Shown: positions 11,716 to 23,307, counted from the first letter of the stretch. The stretch: 64,000 bases of DNA from Carallia brachiata (GCA_021464245.1 JADCRB010000037.1:5915858-5979857), one strand, 5' to 3'. Numbers and translations are program-made. Notes: generated by a model not told the origin, from the letters alone.

Positions 11716-12364
11716 ATGCTTCTTATTTTATCCAAAGAGGTGATGAAACTGGGTAAGCTGTATCTGAAAGTCGTTCTTGTGCTGTCCTTGAGATATTTGG
11801 GTGCGTCATGTAGTGTGAGACGGCCTCTTGTAATAACAATCCTATGACATTAAAAAAAAAGAAAAAAAAGTCTTGCAAGAAAAGCAATCCATTTATCTAA
11901 TAAGTTTTGTAAGTCTGCCAAACAATGTGTGTGAGAGAGAGTGAGAGAGCATGCCAGAGAAGGGAGAGTGCCTCCCACATAAGACAAAGTTAGTGCCACA
12001 TCCAAACGAAAGATACAAACTAAAGTCATATCATAGTTAAAGTGTTAAACCAAAAAATTCAATGAAAAAAAGGAACAATTTACGTAGAAAATAAAAATAA
12101 TTTCATCAATTACTTAAAAAACAAAAGGCGCAAGATAGATAAACAACTAAACAAGTGCAATTCCTCAGCAAGTGGTCAGTGTTTCCCTTGTATGATGAAC
12201 AGCAGCAACATTAGTTAGACCCCATAAAATTATCCAGAGAGGCAAATATATATAAAGTCTATGGAATCAATTGCTAAAAAATCTAAATTATACTCATCAC
12301 AAAAATTTGAAAAAATAAATAAATAATGTATAACAAAATAAAAATAACAACAGACCCATTATAA

Positions 12365-12898
12365 TCATTGGGAAATTTGAGTCTCTTCAAGGCCGCCATG
12401 CATTCGGTTGACATCCACAGGCATCAATGGGAATTCATCAAGGTCTTGAATGAGCCCATCCAAATCAGAAAAACCCCCTAAGAAACCCCCTGAATTTGTC
12501 CCATTCCACATCTCCTCTTCCTCCTCCTTAACACTATGGTCTTCTTTTGAACTCAAGCTAACGAACCCATTTCTTAGCTCCATATGCTTGGTCATCAGTG
12601 AGTTGTGATCATGATGGCCTGAGCAATTCTTAGTACTTGATCTTGATTGGATATCTTCTCTTCTGTCTCTGGCTATTCTGGGTTTCTTTTTGCTGCTCCT
12701 TTCAGTGGGTTTCCCTGTGAGCTTTTGCACCAACTCCCTGAAGTTTGCAACATCTGTCTTGATAATTTCAGGAGCAATTATATGGATTATGCGTATCCTT
12801 GGCTTCACTTTGGATATTGTTTGTGAGTCTTTGTGCATGGCTAGTGAGGATGCAATTGAGGTGGGCAGACAAGGGTGTTTTTTGATGGTGTTCTCCAT
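12365..12898 (-). CDS. VQ17/VQ25-like: VQ motif-containing protein, VQ17/VQ25-like
   Basis: VQ proteins are plant nuclear or plastid cofactors, many of which bind WRKY transcription factors or MAP-kinase modules. This single-exon frame gives 177 residues. The VQ motif is FRELVQKLTG at residues 53-62, preceded by KPRIRIIHIIAPEIIKTDV (32-50), which is typical of the VQ17/18/25/26 branch. A basic patch KKKPRIARDRR (70-80) may be a nuclear signal, and an acidic EEEEE patch lies at 125-129. I chose the ATG at 12898 because the longer upstream frame only translates a GT/GA microsatellite (THTHTH, SLSLSL). TATATATA on the minus strand at 13008-13015 fits a TATA box about 110 bases upstream. The gene is convergent with PAP13, the same neighbour pair I recall in Arabidopsis. 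Confidence 0.9.
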   Translation of the reverse strand: MENTIKKHPCLPTSIASSLAMHKDSQTISKVKPRIRIIHIIAPEIIKTDVANFRELVQKLTGKPTERSSKKKPRIARDRREDIQSRSSTKNCSGHHDHNSLMTKHMELRNGFVSLSSKEDHSVKEEEEEMWNGTNSGGFLGGFSDLDGLIQDLDEFPLMPVDVNRMHGGLEETQISQ

Positions 12899-12909
12899 TG
12901 AAAACCTTA

Positions 12910-12910
<1 letters not shown>

Positions 12911-12957
<47 letters not shown>
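12911..12957. repeat. Compound (GT)n(GA)n microsatellite in the VQ gene 5' leader
   Basis: (GT)9 at 12911-12928 followed by about 14 GA units to 12957. On the minus strand this reads (TC)n(AC)n immediately before the VQ start codon, between it and the TATA box. Confidence 0.92.
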
Positions 12958-12959
<2 letters not shown>

Positions 12960-13007
12960 GGTGGAGTTGTTGTTGAGAGGAAACGAGGGGCCAATGCCTA
13001 GCTAGAA

Positions 13008-13015
13008 TATATATA
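13008..13015 (-). promoter_or_regulatory. Probable TATA box of the VQ gene
   Basis: TATATATA about 110 bases upstream of the VQ start codon. The distance leaves room for a leader of roughly 80 bases containing the compound microsatellite. Assigned by position and sequence only. Confidence 0.6.
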
Positions 13016-13020
13016 GTGTA

Positions 13021-16000
13021 AGTGAAACGCGAGAGTCAAAAAAAAAAAAAAAGAAATTTGAATAAGATTCAAATAAACAAATAAATTTATAAATTTAACA
13101 TGTCTTAATCTAAAAGTTTAAGACATTAAATTTATGAACTTTTATAAATTATATGTTACTTATTTCCTTCTTTTATTATTGACGTGAGATTCATTAACCA
13201 CACAACTCACACTTAAAATCTCATCATATAAAAAGAAATGATGGAAGAGATAAATTGGCAATGGAAAAAGATGAAATTTTTAAGAGAAAAACAAGCAGTC
13301 TGTTGTCAGGCTGGGGATTGTACGCAAGTTTTTTGTTGCAAAATGGCCATAGAGTCAATAAAATAATAGAATCCCCTTGGGTCCTATTCAGTTTCTTAAA
13401 TAGCAAAATTGTCTTCATTTTACACATATATTTTTGTCGAATGGGTTACTTATAAGCTTGTAAATTAATCTTTAGTTGAAAAGATCGAAAGGGCCCTCTT
13501 TTGATTTCTTGAATGAAGGTTCAATTTTGATCAGAACGATAATTTTGATACTTTACAAGCAATTGCACGTTGAAACTACAATTCTTTGAGGCTAGGGAAC
13601 TACAAAGAGACAATGGCAGTTAGCAGTCCTGCAGGGCTAAGGCATGCAATTTTCTCAGGCTTTCCACTAGTTTAAATTTTTTATCATTAAAGATTAGTAG
13701 ACTTTTTTTTTTTTTTTTTTTATTTGTTACAGGAAGGCCGAGAAGGTTAAAAAAGATAACAAAGTCAGCTAGAATCTAAATACAAACTAAGACATCTCAA
13801 TTAAGTATCATAACTAATTGTGTTAGATTCATGTGGCCTGACATTAATAACTTTTTTGGCTTACATAGACTGCATGCAAGGAACGCCGTTGAAAAATATG
13901 ATCTAAAGAGTTCCAAGTACTAAACTCAGATATGTATGCGATTCCATAACTTCTACTATAATTAATATATGTGAGAATAATCAGCGTGCTTCCTGCTTAG
14001 GTACACGGAAAACCAAAATTCATGGCTCGCATTACCGACAGCCGTACCGCGTACGCGTTTTAGACCCAAAAATTTAAACTTTATTTAGAATTTTCGTGAC
14101 CATTAAAATAAAAAAAGTTTATCATCTCAAGGGTGTAACAGACGTTGAAGTAACAAAAGAAATGAAACGACGAAAAAGTAAAATATTAAGTACATTGTAG
14201 TTTTTTCTACAGTCATCATAACGATACGGATGTAATTAGAAGCCAAGTCGATCTCTCGAATTAATGGAGTAAAATTGACTCAACTTGCCTACTTCAACAA
14301 CCAAATTGAAAACAAGTTAAGTAGATGCATAAATTTGACAATTTAGGCCAATTATAGACATTATTAAAAGACTTTTTTTGCCTATTAACTAGATCATAAA
14401 AGAACTTAGTCCTAAAGGCTTCTGATTAATTCATATTGTGACGACTATTTCTCCTCCATCGCCAAATCTCTTTTGACGGTTTTAGTTTTCATTTCATTTC
14501 AATAAAAATAATTTTCGGATCTGTTCACATCAATGACAACTTTAGAGATCTTTTCCGATATCCCCCCCAGCTTGTGGGGAAGGTATTTGTTTGTTCTCTT
14601 TTTATGAAAGTTCTTATATAATTTATCTGTTTCTTCTACATTTTTTTTGTATTGTCTGATATAATGGTTCAGATAGATGGTATCTAATTCATTGGATGCC
14701 ATAATTAATACCCGTGGTGAAAAGCTCTACAAAGAAAGAAACTCAATCATCAGAAGCTGATTGATCAAAGTTGTTCAAACATTTTAACAATGTTGCCATT
14801 TAATTTTCAAATCCGTGTCTATATTCAACAAGTTAATTGTACATTGGAAAACATTTCTTTTGTAACCATAGTTCAAATAATTCTGGAAAACTGTTGATGT
14901 GGTTGGATAATCTAATATTAATAAGTCTGTTTACTTCTTCAAAGAAGAAAACATGGTAAGCAGAGTCTCCATACACATCACAAGGAATTATTGTATACAT
15001 AGATTTCTAGAATTTGATAATAATTAATTTGCCTTTTCTGACAAGCAATAGACTCAATGGATGTTCTAGAGCACATCACCGGCGGGGAAAAAGCTACCCA
15101 GATGAATGATCTTTACTGACTACCAACTACATTGTATTTGAACATATTGTTCCTTTCAAATTGGAGTTAATTTAATTTAATACTCCAAAAGGTGAAGTTT
15201 GTTTGCCATGTATATCTAAGCCGTTGTAAACTTAATCGTCATTTATTTTATTTTATAAGTAATATTAAGTAATTTTAAAATAGTTATACAGTCTCTTCAA
15301 TAGTATTTGACAATTTATCTATTCTTTATTTTTTTTTTTCTTAAATTTAATTATTTAACGGCTCATATCAATTTATAGATACTTTAAAATTATCTAAATG
15401 AAATTACAAAATTTTTTCCTTACCGTATTTATGCAACTGTCCCATGACCATTAACGTTTTCCTCTTGTCCACACGCATCCATGCATCTTGTACATGTACA
15501 CCAAAAAACAAACTGCCGATTGTAAGTAGGGTTGTCTGCTCCAGAAAGATGGGAGAGTTCAACTGTTCAGAGAGGAAATTCTGGCCTGGCTAGCTGGATG
15601 CATTTAACTAGTCACTCATCATCACTAACTAAAGAAAGGCAAAGTCGTATTCCAAATGGCAAATACCATAGCAATTTTCGTGATGAATATTCTATACCCT
15701 CCCTCTAAAACGAAAAGATGATAACATTGACAGCACAGATTCTTTTCACGAAAAATTATTATTACAATATATAATATATCCAATGAACCCTTCATCTGGT
15801 GAATAAATAACTCATGACCTTTCGTTAAAATTGCACATTTTTTTTATTTAGGGTACTATTGCTCTAATAATCTAATAATTACAATAACAATAATAAATGA
15901 TCGTAGCATGTTATAATTTTTTGGAAATTACTGGATGAGATTTTTTTACGTTAAATTAAAGTTAAATTAAAATAATATGAGTGGTTAAATAATTGAATTC

Positions 16001-16680
16001 AAAAAAATAAATTATTAATTAAATATTATTAAATATATTACGTTATTATTTTTTTTAACAGTAAAAAAAAATTTATCGCCGTATATTGGTCATCGGATTT
16101 GTAATTTAAAGTCGGAGTAACTTCTGTTTTTTGATATCTTATACAACCACCCTTAAAAGAACAGATCCACTATCATAACATTAATAGAATCGAGTAAGAC
16201 TCCACCGCGGGAGATCACGGTAGTTACCAACTCTGAAACCTACATTATACTACACACATTTCACCTGAAGTGACAACCTCACACATTGGCCAAGAGAAGT
16301 GCAGTCGCAGGAACAAAAACTCGAACTGCAAACGTGAAAAATATACTGATTTATTACCTCAAGTGGTGAATTATGTTATTATTTTTATACTACTTAAAAT
16401 ATTATCATAAAAAGAATTTTTCACAATTTTTTATCTCACAACTTTCTTTATTATTTTATTTTTTATAACTTTGTTTGTGATTTATTTTTTATTTATTCCA
16501 ATAATTTATTTTTTTAATAACTTTTTATCTCATAATTTTTTTATTATTTTTTTCGTATTACTTTCTTTTTCTCGTATCTCTCATCTATCTAAATAAATTT
16601 TTTCTTTTAACTTTTTTTTTTTTCTTCTCATCACTGCCTCACAAATCTAAAACGTCAATGTTTATTTCTGCAAAACAATT
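13021..16680. other. AT-rich intergenic DNA upstream of the VQ gene
   Basis: No gene recognised on either strand. Many T and A runs and AT-rich repeats (around 15240-15390 and 15940-16060) resemble the dispersed AT-rich family seen elsewhere here. Open frames such as 14499-14702 (-) show no recognisable domain. Confidence 0.55.
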
Positions 16681-16705
16681 TTGCTCGATGGAATTATGCG
16701 CCGGC

Positions 16706-16742
16706 AAAGTTGGGATGTGCAAAGTTAGGATGTGCACGTGGC
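16706..16742 (+). promoter_or_regulatory. 15-bp tandem repeat abutting a G-box/ABRE-like site, no gene attached
   Basis: AAAGTTGGGATGTGC (16706-16720) is repeated as AAAGTTAGGATGTGC (16721-16735) and runs into CACGTGGC (16735-16742), followed by GACGTCCC and a CCAAT-type motif. The 16700-16890 stretch is markedly richer in GC than its surroundings and promoter-like in composition. I found no coding exon downstream on either strand. Confidence 0.4.
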
Positions 16743-17555
16743 GACGTCCCCTCGCAGGAACCAATCAAACTGAATAAAGCGTGTCTTGCTTTCCGAATCC
16801 ATGTCGGGGTCAGAGCCAGCGTGAAGCGGGTCCCACTTAGTCGTTCGGCTTTGACGTGGTTCCCAGTCCCAGGAAGTTAGGTTTCGCTCATTCTCTTTTT
16901 TTTTTTTGCTTTTTGAGATAGGTTTTTTGCTCATTGTATTTTTATACGATTATTTAGGGTAGGTTCAAGAAAAAAAAAACTCAAAATTCAGTTAACCCAC
17001 GAAATTAAAAAAAATTGAATTGAAATTTCAATTAGTTGAATTAAAATTTTTAATTAGTTAACTAAATCAATATAAATTAATTTTTTTAGTTCAATTATAG
17101 GTCTCAGTTTTAAATCAATTATTTGAACTAAATTAAAATACTATTTTATATTTTTTGTTCCTATTCAAATATGTTAAAAATTTACTAATATAACTATTAA
17201 TTACAAATTCATAAAAAAAATTTAATATTAAAATAATTACTTATTTATCTCATATATAATTATAATTTTATATTTCTTTTAACAAATACATCAAATATAT
17301 TTATTATATTTAACTTAGAATTATTTTTAAAAATTTATTTTCTGAACTTTATTTCTTATGTTGGTTTGATTCACGACTCTTTCTATTTTTTTTATATTTA
17401 TTAAGAGATTTATTGAGTTATAAGCTTGCATATTAGAGTAACTTGTTTCTCTCTATAATTCCCGCACATTTTTGTTAAATTAAAATCCAAAAGTTTTATA
17501 ATTCATTATATTTTTTTTATTTATTGATCAAGGCTGCTGCCAGCGACGTCCGTGG

Positions 17556-17670
17556 CAAATCTGTATCTTTCTGACGTAATATATATATATCTTTCTATTT
17601 CTTCTTATCTCTGTTTGTCTCCCGAGAAAATAGGAGAAGATGACTTCTTACAAATCTGTATCTTTCTGAC
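17556..17670. repeat. Exact 20-bp direct repeat
   Basis: CAAATCTGTATCTTTCTGAC occurs at 17556-17575 and 17651-17670, 95 bases apart. It overlaps the end of a minus-strand open frame (17595-17828) that I could not assign. Confidence 0.85.
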
Positions 17671-18243
17671 ATCGTTTTTTTCTCGAACCTTTCAAGAGCA
17701 GTGTTAACGTAAGCCCATTTTGACGATTTCAATTGTGTGGATGTTGAGAGCCCTTTTTCGTTGCGCAACTCAAGCATTTCCTGTGTAATTTCCTTCATGC
17801 TTCCAATGAAGCCCCCTTTTATGCTCACTCGGTATCCCTTTAATTTAACAGAAATTTTACGGCCACAAAAAAGGTCCAGTGGCGCACTTATATTTCAGTC
17901 ATCTGCCCAGTGGTCCAAGGAAGAATATTCCACTAAACTTTAATCCCTCCGATATTAACACCGTTCAAATCCATCTAGAAGTTCTTTCAATTAAGCTATC
18001 GATCAGATGCTTCTCGCATTAACGTGACAGCGTGAGTCTAGCGGGTTTTTTGCTCTGAGTTGACATATATTGATCAATTACGCTTCCACTAAATCCAGAG
18101 GTACCTAAACTTTGGCTTCAAGATAGATGTGATGAAAATTTTTGCAGATAGGTAGGGTTGCGTGCGATTGGATATTTACTATTGAGAATTTAGGGTGTTA
18201 ATTTTATTTGCTAGTTTTAGATACTATAGACTATATATGTTGA

Positions 18244-18550
18244 AACGTATGAGAGAAAAACTTTGAAGCTGCAAGTCAAGGGTCTTTCAACCATCCCCAC
18301 ATAAACTAGAAGAATTTTTTCTTTTCAGAAATACTTGGTTAAAAAGTTGTGAGCAACGCGGTGGGTGGATAGAAAGGAAAAAGCATATGGATCATCGAAT
18401 GGAGTACGCGCCTTGTTTTTATTGTTATGTAGTTAATCCCTTTTGTTTTGTGCCATTTTGAGATGCCATAGACAAGGTTGGAACGTAATCAACGTATGAA
18501 AGAAAGACTTTAACATTGCAAGTCAAAGGCCTTTTAACCACCCGCACATA
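18244..18550 (+). repeat. Pair of diverged 60-bp direct repeats
   Basis: 18244-18303 and 18491-18550 align over 60 bases without gaps, both starting AACGTATGA and ending CACATA, with shared GCAAGTCAA in the middle. Each ends in a CCCCACATA/CCGCACATA motif. They are separated by 187 bases with no obvious coding content. Confidence 0.75.
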
Positions 18551-18905
18551 TACCATAAAAGAAAAGAAAACAATTGTGGCTTACAAAACCTGCTTCAGCA
18601 TGGAGGCAAGTATAAATGTATGATCAAACCATGTCAAAACCTGTCCTGTTTCTGAATTCGCTCATCGCCGTTTGATCGGTGGGTGCGGAGCGCGCAATCC
18701 GCCCCCATTCTTTGTGATTGAAAACATATGTTACAGTTAAACAAAAAAGATATATTGCTCAGAATTTTATTCTAAAAATGTTGGATTCAAATTTTGAGAA
18801 GAGATAGATGAAATTTATAGATGAAAGAACTACTCTCATTGTGTAATTTATGATCTAATGAACTTCTTAGTGGACAAAAAAATATATGTATATTTCTTTT
18901 AGGTG

Positions 18906-18957
18906 GCATCCTAGTACTCACCAAAATTTTTGCATCTTAGTACTCACCAAAATTTTA
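18906..18957. repeat. 26-bp tandem duplication
   Basis: Units 18906-18931 and 18932-18957 share GCATC-TAGTACTCACC plus an AAAATTTT block and differ at about two positions. Non-coding, 3' of FAD2. Confidence 0.85.
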
Positions 18958-19787
18958 ACTTCCATCTTTGAGTTTTCAAATTTTAATACTGGGAATAGAT
19001 ATAAAATTTATAAAAATAGGAAACACTACTCCTAATTAAATAGTTCATGCCGTAATCAGATTAAAAAAAAAATAATGTTGTGTCAAATACATGGTGTCAA
19101 ATTAAGAAGGCCCACAAAGCTTTGATGATCCAGTTCGGGAGACAGCCCAGATCCAAGGCCTCGTCAGAGAAGACGAACATTTCCACAGTCCACAGAGTTC
19201 ATGGCCCAGTCTGTTCATCCCAGATTAACCCACGGGAAAGATGGGCAGGCGGACTAGAGAGGAGGTTTCTCTATCCCGAGTCCCGACTTTTTTTTTTTAA
19301 CAATTTTTTTCTAAGTCGCCATATGCGGGTTCGCTAAACCTTCATATTGCATATGAGCCCCAAAGTTTAATCCATATGGGTTCCTTCCAAATTGGAAAGG
19401 AAATGTATCCGCTTGAACTAGTTCAAGTGATTATTCTTTCTTATGTGCTAATAATAGCATTTTATTCAAGGATGGCTAGGGAGAGGTGATGATGTTTAAG
19501 CATTGAAAAACCACCCAAAGTTTCATCCAACAAAAAAGGAAACCCACCCAGACTTCGCCAATTCTCCGCCGAAAAAACAAGCGAGAACAATAATTGGACC
19601 CACATTCGGGTCAAAAGATAATTAGTTTTAAATGTGCGCAACACAACTAAGAATGAGTTTCATTTAAAACAACCGAACAACCAAAACAACCAGGGAAGGG
19701 AAGGCGAAGTCCCTCAACAGGAAACTAAAATTTCCAGAACCGCATCTCTTTCTTTCTTTTCCCTTTTTTTTTTTTCCTCCCATGAAA
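18958..19787. other. FAD2 3' flank, no other gene seen
   Basis: Holds the FAD2 3' UTR (nearest the stop) and AT-rich DNA. The plus-strand open frame 19080-19337 has no recognisable domain. Confidence 0.55.
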
Positions 19788-20939
19788 TCACAGCTTGTTT
19801 CTGTACCAGAACACACCTTTGCTCTGGCCACCTTCGTCTGGCTCAACATAAATGCATTCCTTTGCCTCTCTCCACATGGCCTTGTAGATTGGTGTTCCGT
19901 CGAACTGGTAGTATTCTTTCAAAATTGGTTTTATAGCCTTTGTAGCCTCCATAGCATGATAATGTGGCATGGTTGAGACCAAGTGGTGTGCTACATGAGT
20001 ATCTGTGATGTTGTGGAAAACCTTGTTCAAGATTCCATAATCTCTGTCAACAGTGGCTAGAGCTCCTCTTAACCAGTCCCACTCAGAAGAATCATAATGC
20101 GGCAATGCCGGATGAGTGTGCTGCAAGTACGTGATCATAACAAGAAATGCATTTACCACTAGCAGCGGTCCTCCATAAACACAGAGGACCCAGACCAGCC
20201 CTCTTGCTGCAGCTAGACGGTAAAGCCCATAAGTGACAGCAAGAACACCAGCATCAGAAACATATATCTGGAGCCGCTGGCGGTCAGAGTAAATGGGGCC
20301 GTGAGGATCATAGTGGCAGGCGAACCGATCATAGGGCCTGCCTGAAACATTGAATGCAAGGTACAAGGGCCAGCCAAGAGTAAGTGTGATGGCAAGTGTG
20401 AGGAGCCGGCCTGGTGGGTTGTTGAGATACTTAGAGTACCAACTCATGGCGCATTTTTGCTTGGGGACGAAGACTTCGTCACGTTCAAGGGAACCGGTGT
20501 TAGAATGATGGCGGTGGTGGCTGTACTTCCATGAAAAGTAAGGGACAAGGAGACCAGAGTGGAGGATGAGGCCAACGGTATTGTCAAGCCATTGATAGTC
20601 ACTGAATGCATGGTGGCCGCACTCGTGGGCTATAACCCAAACGCCCGTGAGGACACAGCCTTGAAGGGCCCAGTAAATCGGCCATGCCACAAAAGAGAGG
20701 GGAAAAGAAAGGAGTTGGATATAATTGTTGGCAATGTAGTAGAAGACATATGCAATGGTCAGGTCGTAAACAACGTAGGAGAACGAGCGGAGAACAGAAC
20801 GCTGGAAACAATGAGGTGGGATGGCTTTCTTAATCTGACCGAGTGTGAATGGTGGGCTTGAGTGGGGAACCCGCTTCAAGGCATCCGATTCTGACTTCTC
20901 GGAGGAAGGAGAGACAGACATTCTGCCACCGGCGCCCAT
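19788..20939 (-). CDS. FAD2: Delta-12 (omega-6) fatty acid desaturase, endoplasmic reticulum
   Basis: FAD2 converts oleate to linoleate on phosphatidylcholine in the ER membrane, using cytochrome b5 as electron donor. The protein is 383 residues, a usual FAD2 length, uninterrupted in one coding exon. The start is MGAGGRMSV; the ten codons upstream belong to intron and leader. The three di-iron histidine boxes are HECGHH (105-110), HHRHH (141-145) and HVAHH (315-319). Box 2 is normally HRRHH, so one arginine is changed to histidine (CGC to CAC), although the HxxHH spacing stays. Several hydrophobic membrane segments flank the boxes (about 55-75, 80-103, 120-135, 180-197, 225-270). The C terminus YRNKL is of the aromatic ER-retrieval kind. 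An intron splits the 5' leader, as in other plant FAD2 genes. A FAD2-like acetylenase or hydroxylase is less likely because the sequence is otherwise ordinary FAD2. Confidence 0.97.
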   Translation of the reverse strand: MGAGGRMSVSPSSEKSESDALKRVPHSSPPFTLGQIKKAIPPHCFQRSVLRSFSYVVYDLTIAYVFYYIANNYIQLLSFPLSFVAWPIYWALQGCVLTGVWVIAHECGHHAFSDYQWLDNTVGLILHSGLLVPYFSWKYSHHRHHSNTGSLERDEVFVPKQKCAMSWYSKYLNNPPGRLLTLAITLTLGWPLYLAFNVSGRPYDRFACHYDPHGPIYSDRQRLQIYVSDAGVLAVTYGLYRLAAARGLVWVLCVYGGPLLVVNAFLVMITYLQHTHPALPHYDSSEWDWLRGALATVDRDYGILNKVFHNITDTHVAHHLVSTMPHYHAMEATKAIKPILKEYYQFDGTPIYKAMWREAKECIYVEPDEGGQSKGVFWYRNKL

Positions 20940-20952
20940 TGTTTCAGACAAC

Positions 20953-23098
20953 CTTTTAAAAAAGAACAAAAGAAAAACATGAGCAAACAGAGTGCGCTGC
21001 CATCATGTCGGGGGATTCAGAATCATCATCAATCAAATTAAATAAGAAAAAGTTCAAACACAAATTTAAACCGATTTCCAAATCCAGTCAAATTCAACTT
21101 CAACCAGTTTGTTTGAATCGAAACACTAATCGAGACACTAAAATTCAGAATATGTAACGATGCTCTCCTAAGAATACTATACTTTGACTTTAAAGAGATT
21201 CATGCAGCTACTAAGCCCGAGAATAATGTCCAAAACACATGGCAACGCTGGCTGGTGCTTTTGGACCAGGGCGGGCAAATCACAATGGCCGTGAAACCCG
21301 GTCGGCCCCCATCACTTATTTATCGGCCTAAACAATTACAAAATTGTTGTTTTTTGTCCTGTTATGCATATCCCTTTGAAGAAACCAATTATTTTTACAA
21401 AAACAAGAAATCAAAAAGAGGTCATTGTAGTTTCAGTCAGAAACGAACAAGTGACAGAACAAATAAATGCAGGCCCAGATGACATCAGTTCCCATGCGCT
21501 CTAATATGTTTTTAATAGTTAGTACAAGACAATGATTTGTCAAAAAAAAAAAAATGATGCATCCTGTGACTCTGCCCTAAAAAAATCGGTTGCATGAATG
21601 CAATATCTGGTTGTCAAGAGCCAATAACTGGAAGGTAAAACCTACCACAGAGAAAAAGAAAGTCATTTTCTTTTTTTCAAAATAAATGTTTAAATTTTCG
21701 ATTAGTGAAATCACAAACTTTTTCTAGGGGTTGAACACGACCATATCCAACCTGAGCACCATTCAAGAAATTGAAAGCCAGCTCGCCCACATAATATTTA
21801 CATTAATTGAATTAAAAAAAAATAAAAAGACGAAGACAGAGTTCTACAGAAGAGACGACGGCGGGCGGCGGCTATCTACATCCTAGTCCAGAGTTTGATG
21901 GTGGACCAAAGGCTAACCCTAGTGTACTTAAGATGGCTTGCTCAGCCATCCCTTGCAGATCCGTAATAAGTACGGACTTAATTTTTAATATTTAAGTCAC
22001 GTGCAAGGCCAGCTAGTTGAAAAAGCGATGCCTAACTAATCTTAACATATTTTTCTCAACAAAAAAAAAACAATCGTCGTACATGGGCTACTGTCGCTAA
22101 GTGGGTGATTATTTTTCCAAAAAATAATTATTGATATTCAACATTAATTTTAGTGGTTAGTCGAGAATTTAACTTTTCCTTCACCATTTCTTTACTCTGT
22201 TGACATAGGTTCAAGGATACTGTTATATGGGAGGAAAAAATTTGTTTAAAAAAATTTTTAAATTTTAATTTATTAAATTTATTATATAATTACCTAAATT
22301 ATAAATATAACAAATAAAAAAAATTATTATTTTTTCGTTATAATTATAATTTACATAATTATATAATAAATTTAATATATTACAATCTAAAAACTTTTTT
22401 CGTATGCTTGTTTTTTTAATCATACAACTTTTCCTTATGTTTAATTCTATTTAAGACAGAAAAAAAAAAACACTAAAACCATGCCAAAAAAACTAAAGTA
22501 CCAAAAGAATTAATGCAGAGAACGGGTGTATATTTTGAAAAATAAATACAAACAAAGAAAACAGCGACCAAAAGTGTTTGCGTAATGCCCCATACTTTCC
22601 ATTCACATCGCTTTTCGCAGGAAAGCAGGAGGAAGTCCTAGTGAGCAATAGACAGCAGAGCGCAATCGGATGCAGGGTAAACAAAATAATTAGATGCAAA
22701 TAATGAAAAACTTGTTGAAGTTAAAATGCGAGCCATTGCTATTCGGATCTAGACGTTGTTTCCAAAAAATATGCGACGCAACCAAAGTATACGCAAAGAT
22801 TTGACTGCCGATGAAAGCAAATCTCAGATTCCGACATATGGAACGGAAATGGAGACCAAAATATCAGGGTAACCTAACCTTCCATTTCCATATTACAGGA
22901 AACAAAAACCAAATCGAACTCGAAAATTAAATCTGCCAAAAAAAAGTATTACCACAGGACACGGAACCAATGCATTTCGGCAGCAGATTCGCATAGATTT
23001 CTCCGAAGATAAGATGTTAGAAAACCAGAGACAGGAGATAACCCAACACAGAACAGAACACGGAATGTAGAAGACAATGCAGAAATTTGAAAAAGTAC
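20953..23098 (-). other. Leader (5' UTR) intron of FAD2, 2146 bp
   Basis: Inferred intron between a short CT-rich leader exon and the coding exon. The donor is ATCAG|GTACTTT (GT at 23098-23097) and the acceptor TTTTTTAAAAG|GTTG (AG at 20954-20953), 13 bases before the ATG. Large leader introns at this place are characteristic of plant FAD2 genes and are known to enhance expression. This one contains an AT-rich foldback at 22233-22403. The donor choice is by inspection; a transcript would settle it. Confidence 0.75.
22233..22403. repeat. AT-rich inverted repeat (foldback) inside the FAD2 leader intron
   Basis: The arms of about 70-80 bases are complementary: ATTAAATTTATTATATAATT lies near 22264 and its reverse complement near 22353. 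Continuing pairing runs outward to GAAAAAA/TTTTTTC and inward to TAAATTATAA. The loop is about 20 bases. It resembles a small MITE; flanking target duplications are not clear. Confidence 0.65.
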
Positions 23099-23285
23099 CT
23101 GATTTTGCAAGCAAGAGAGAGAGAGAAATAAAAATAGCTTCGCCTGCAATAGAAAGAAAGAGAGCTTTCTCTCTCTACAGAAATCTCTCTCTCTCTCTCT
23201 ATCGCTTCTCCTCTCTGTTTCTTGAAAGGTGTGGCGGCGAAAGAATTGCCAGCACCCCTCTCTCCAAAGCAAAAGGGTTGTGTGG
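23099..23285 (-). promoter_or_regulatory. FAD2 leader exon and core promoter
   Basis: A CT-rich leader exon (several CTCTCT runs) ends at 23099 before the GT donor. Upstream, CTTAAATA on the minus strand (23308-23315) is the best TATA-like element, which would place the transcription start near 23280. The leader exon start is an estimate. Confidence 0.55.
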
Positions 23286-23307
23286 GGGCTGGAGGCCTGG
23301 GGGCCTG

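Larger units (their letters stand above)
9728..12364. other. Intergenic region between PAP13 and the VQ gene (convergent 3' ends)
   Basis: No coding segment recognised on either strand. Contains a 21-C run at 10018-10038 followed by an A run, an 18-base T run near 11646, a (GA)n microsatellite at 11690-11715, and 3' flanks of both neighbours. Confidence 0.6.

Noticed and set aside
12690..13001. Plus-strand open frame opposite the VQ gene
   Set aside because: Antisense of the VQ coding exon; its end merely translates the GT/GA microsatellite.
14499..14702. Minus-strand 67-codon frame, Lys/Asn-rich
   Set aside because: No homology recognised, AT-rich composition, no splice partner or promoter.
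17595..17828. Minus-strand 77-codon frame with a protein-like [18 protein letters not shown] start
   Set aside because: Composition is somewhat protein-like, but no family was recognised and no neighbouring exon found; a decayed exon is possible. A protein search would decide.
18240..18750. Possible small nuclear RNA gene, because CCCCACATA resembles the upstream sequence element of plant snRNA genes
   Set aside because: The following TATA-like site is about 60 bases away rather than the required 23-34, and no U-snRNA sequence follows.
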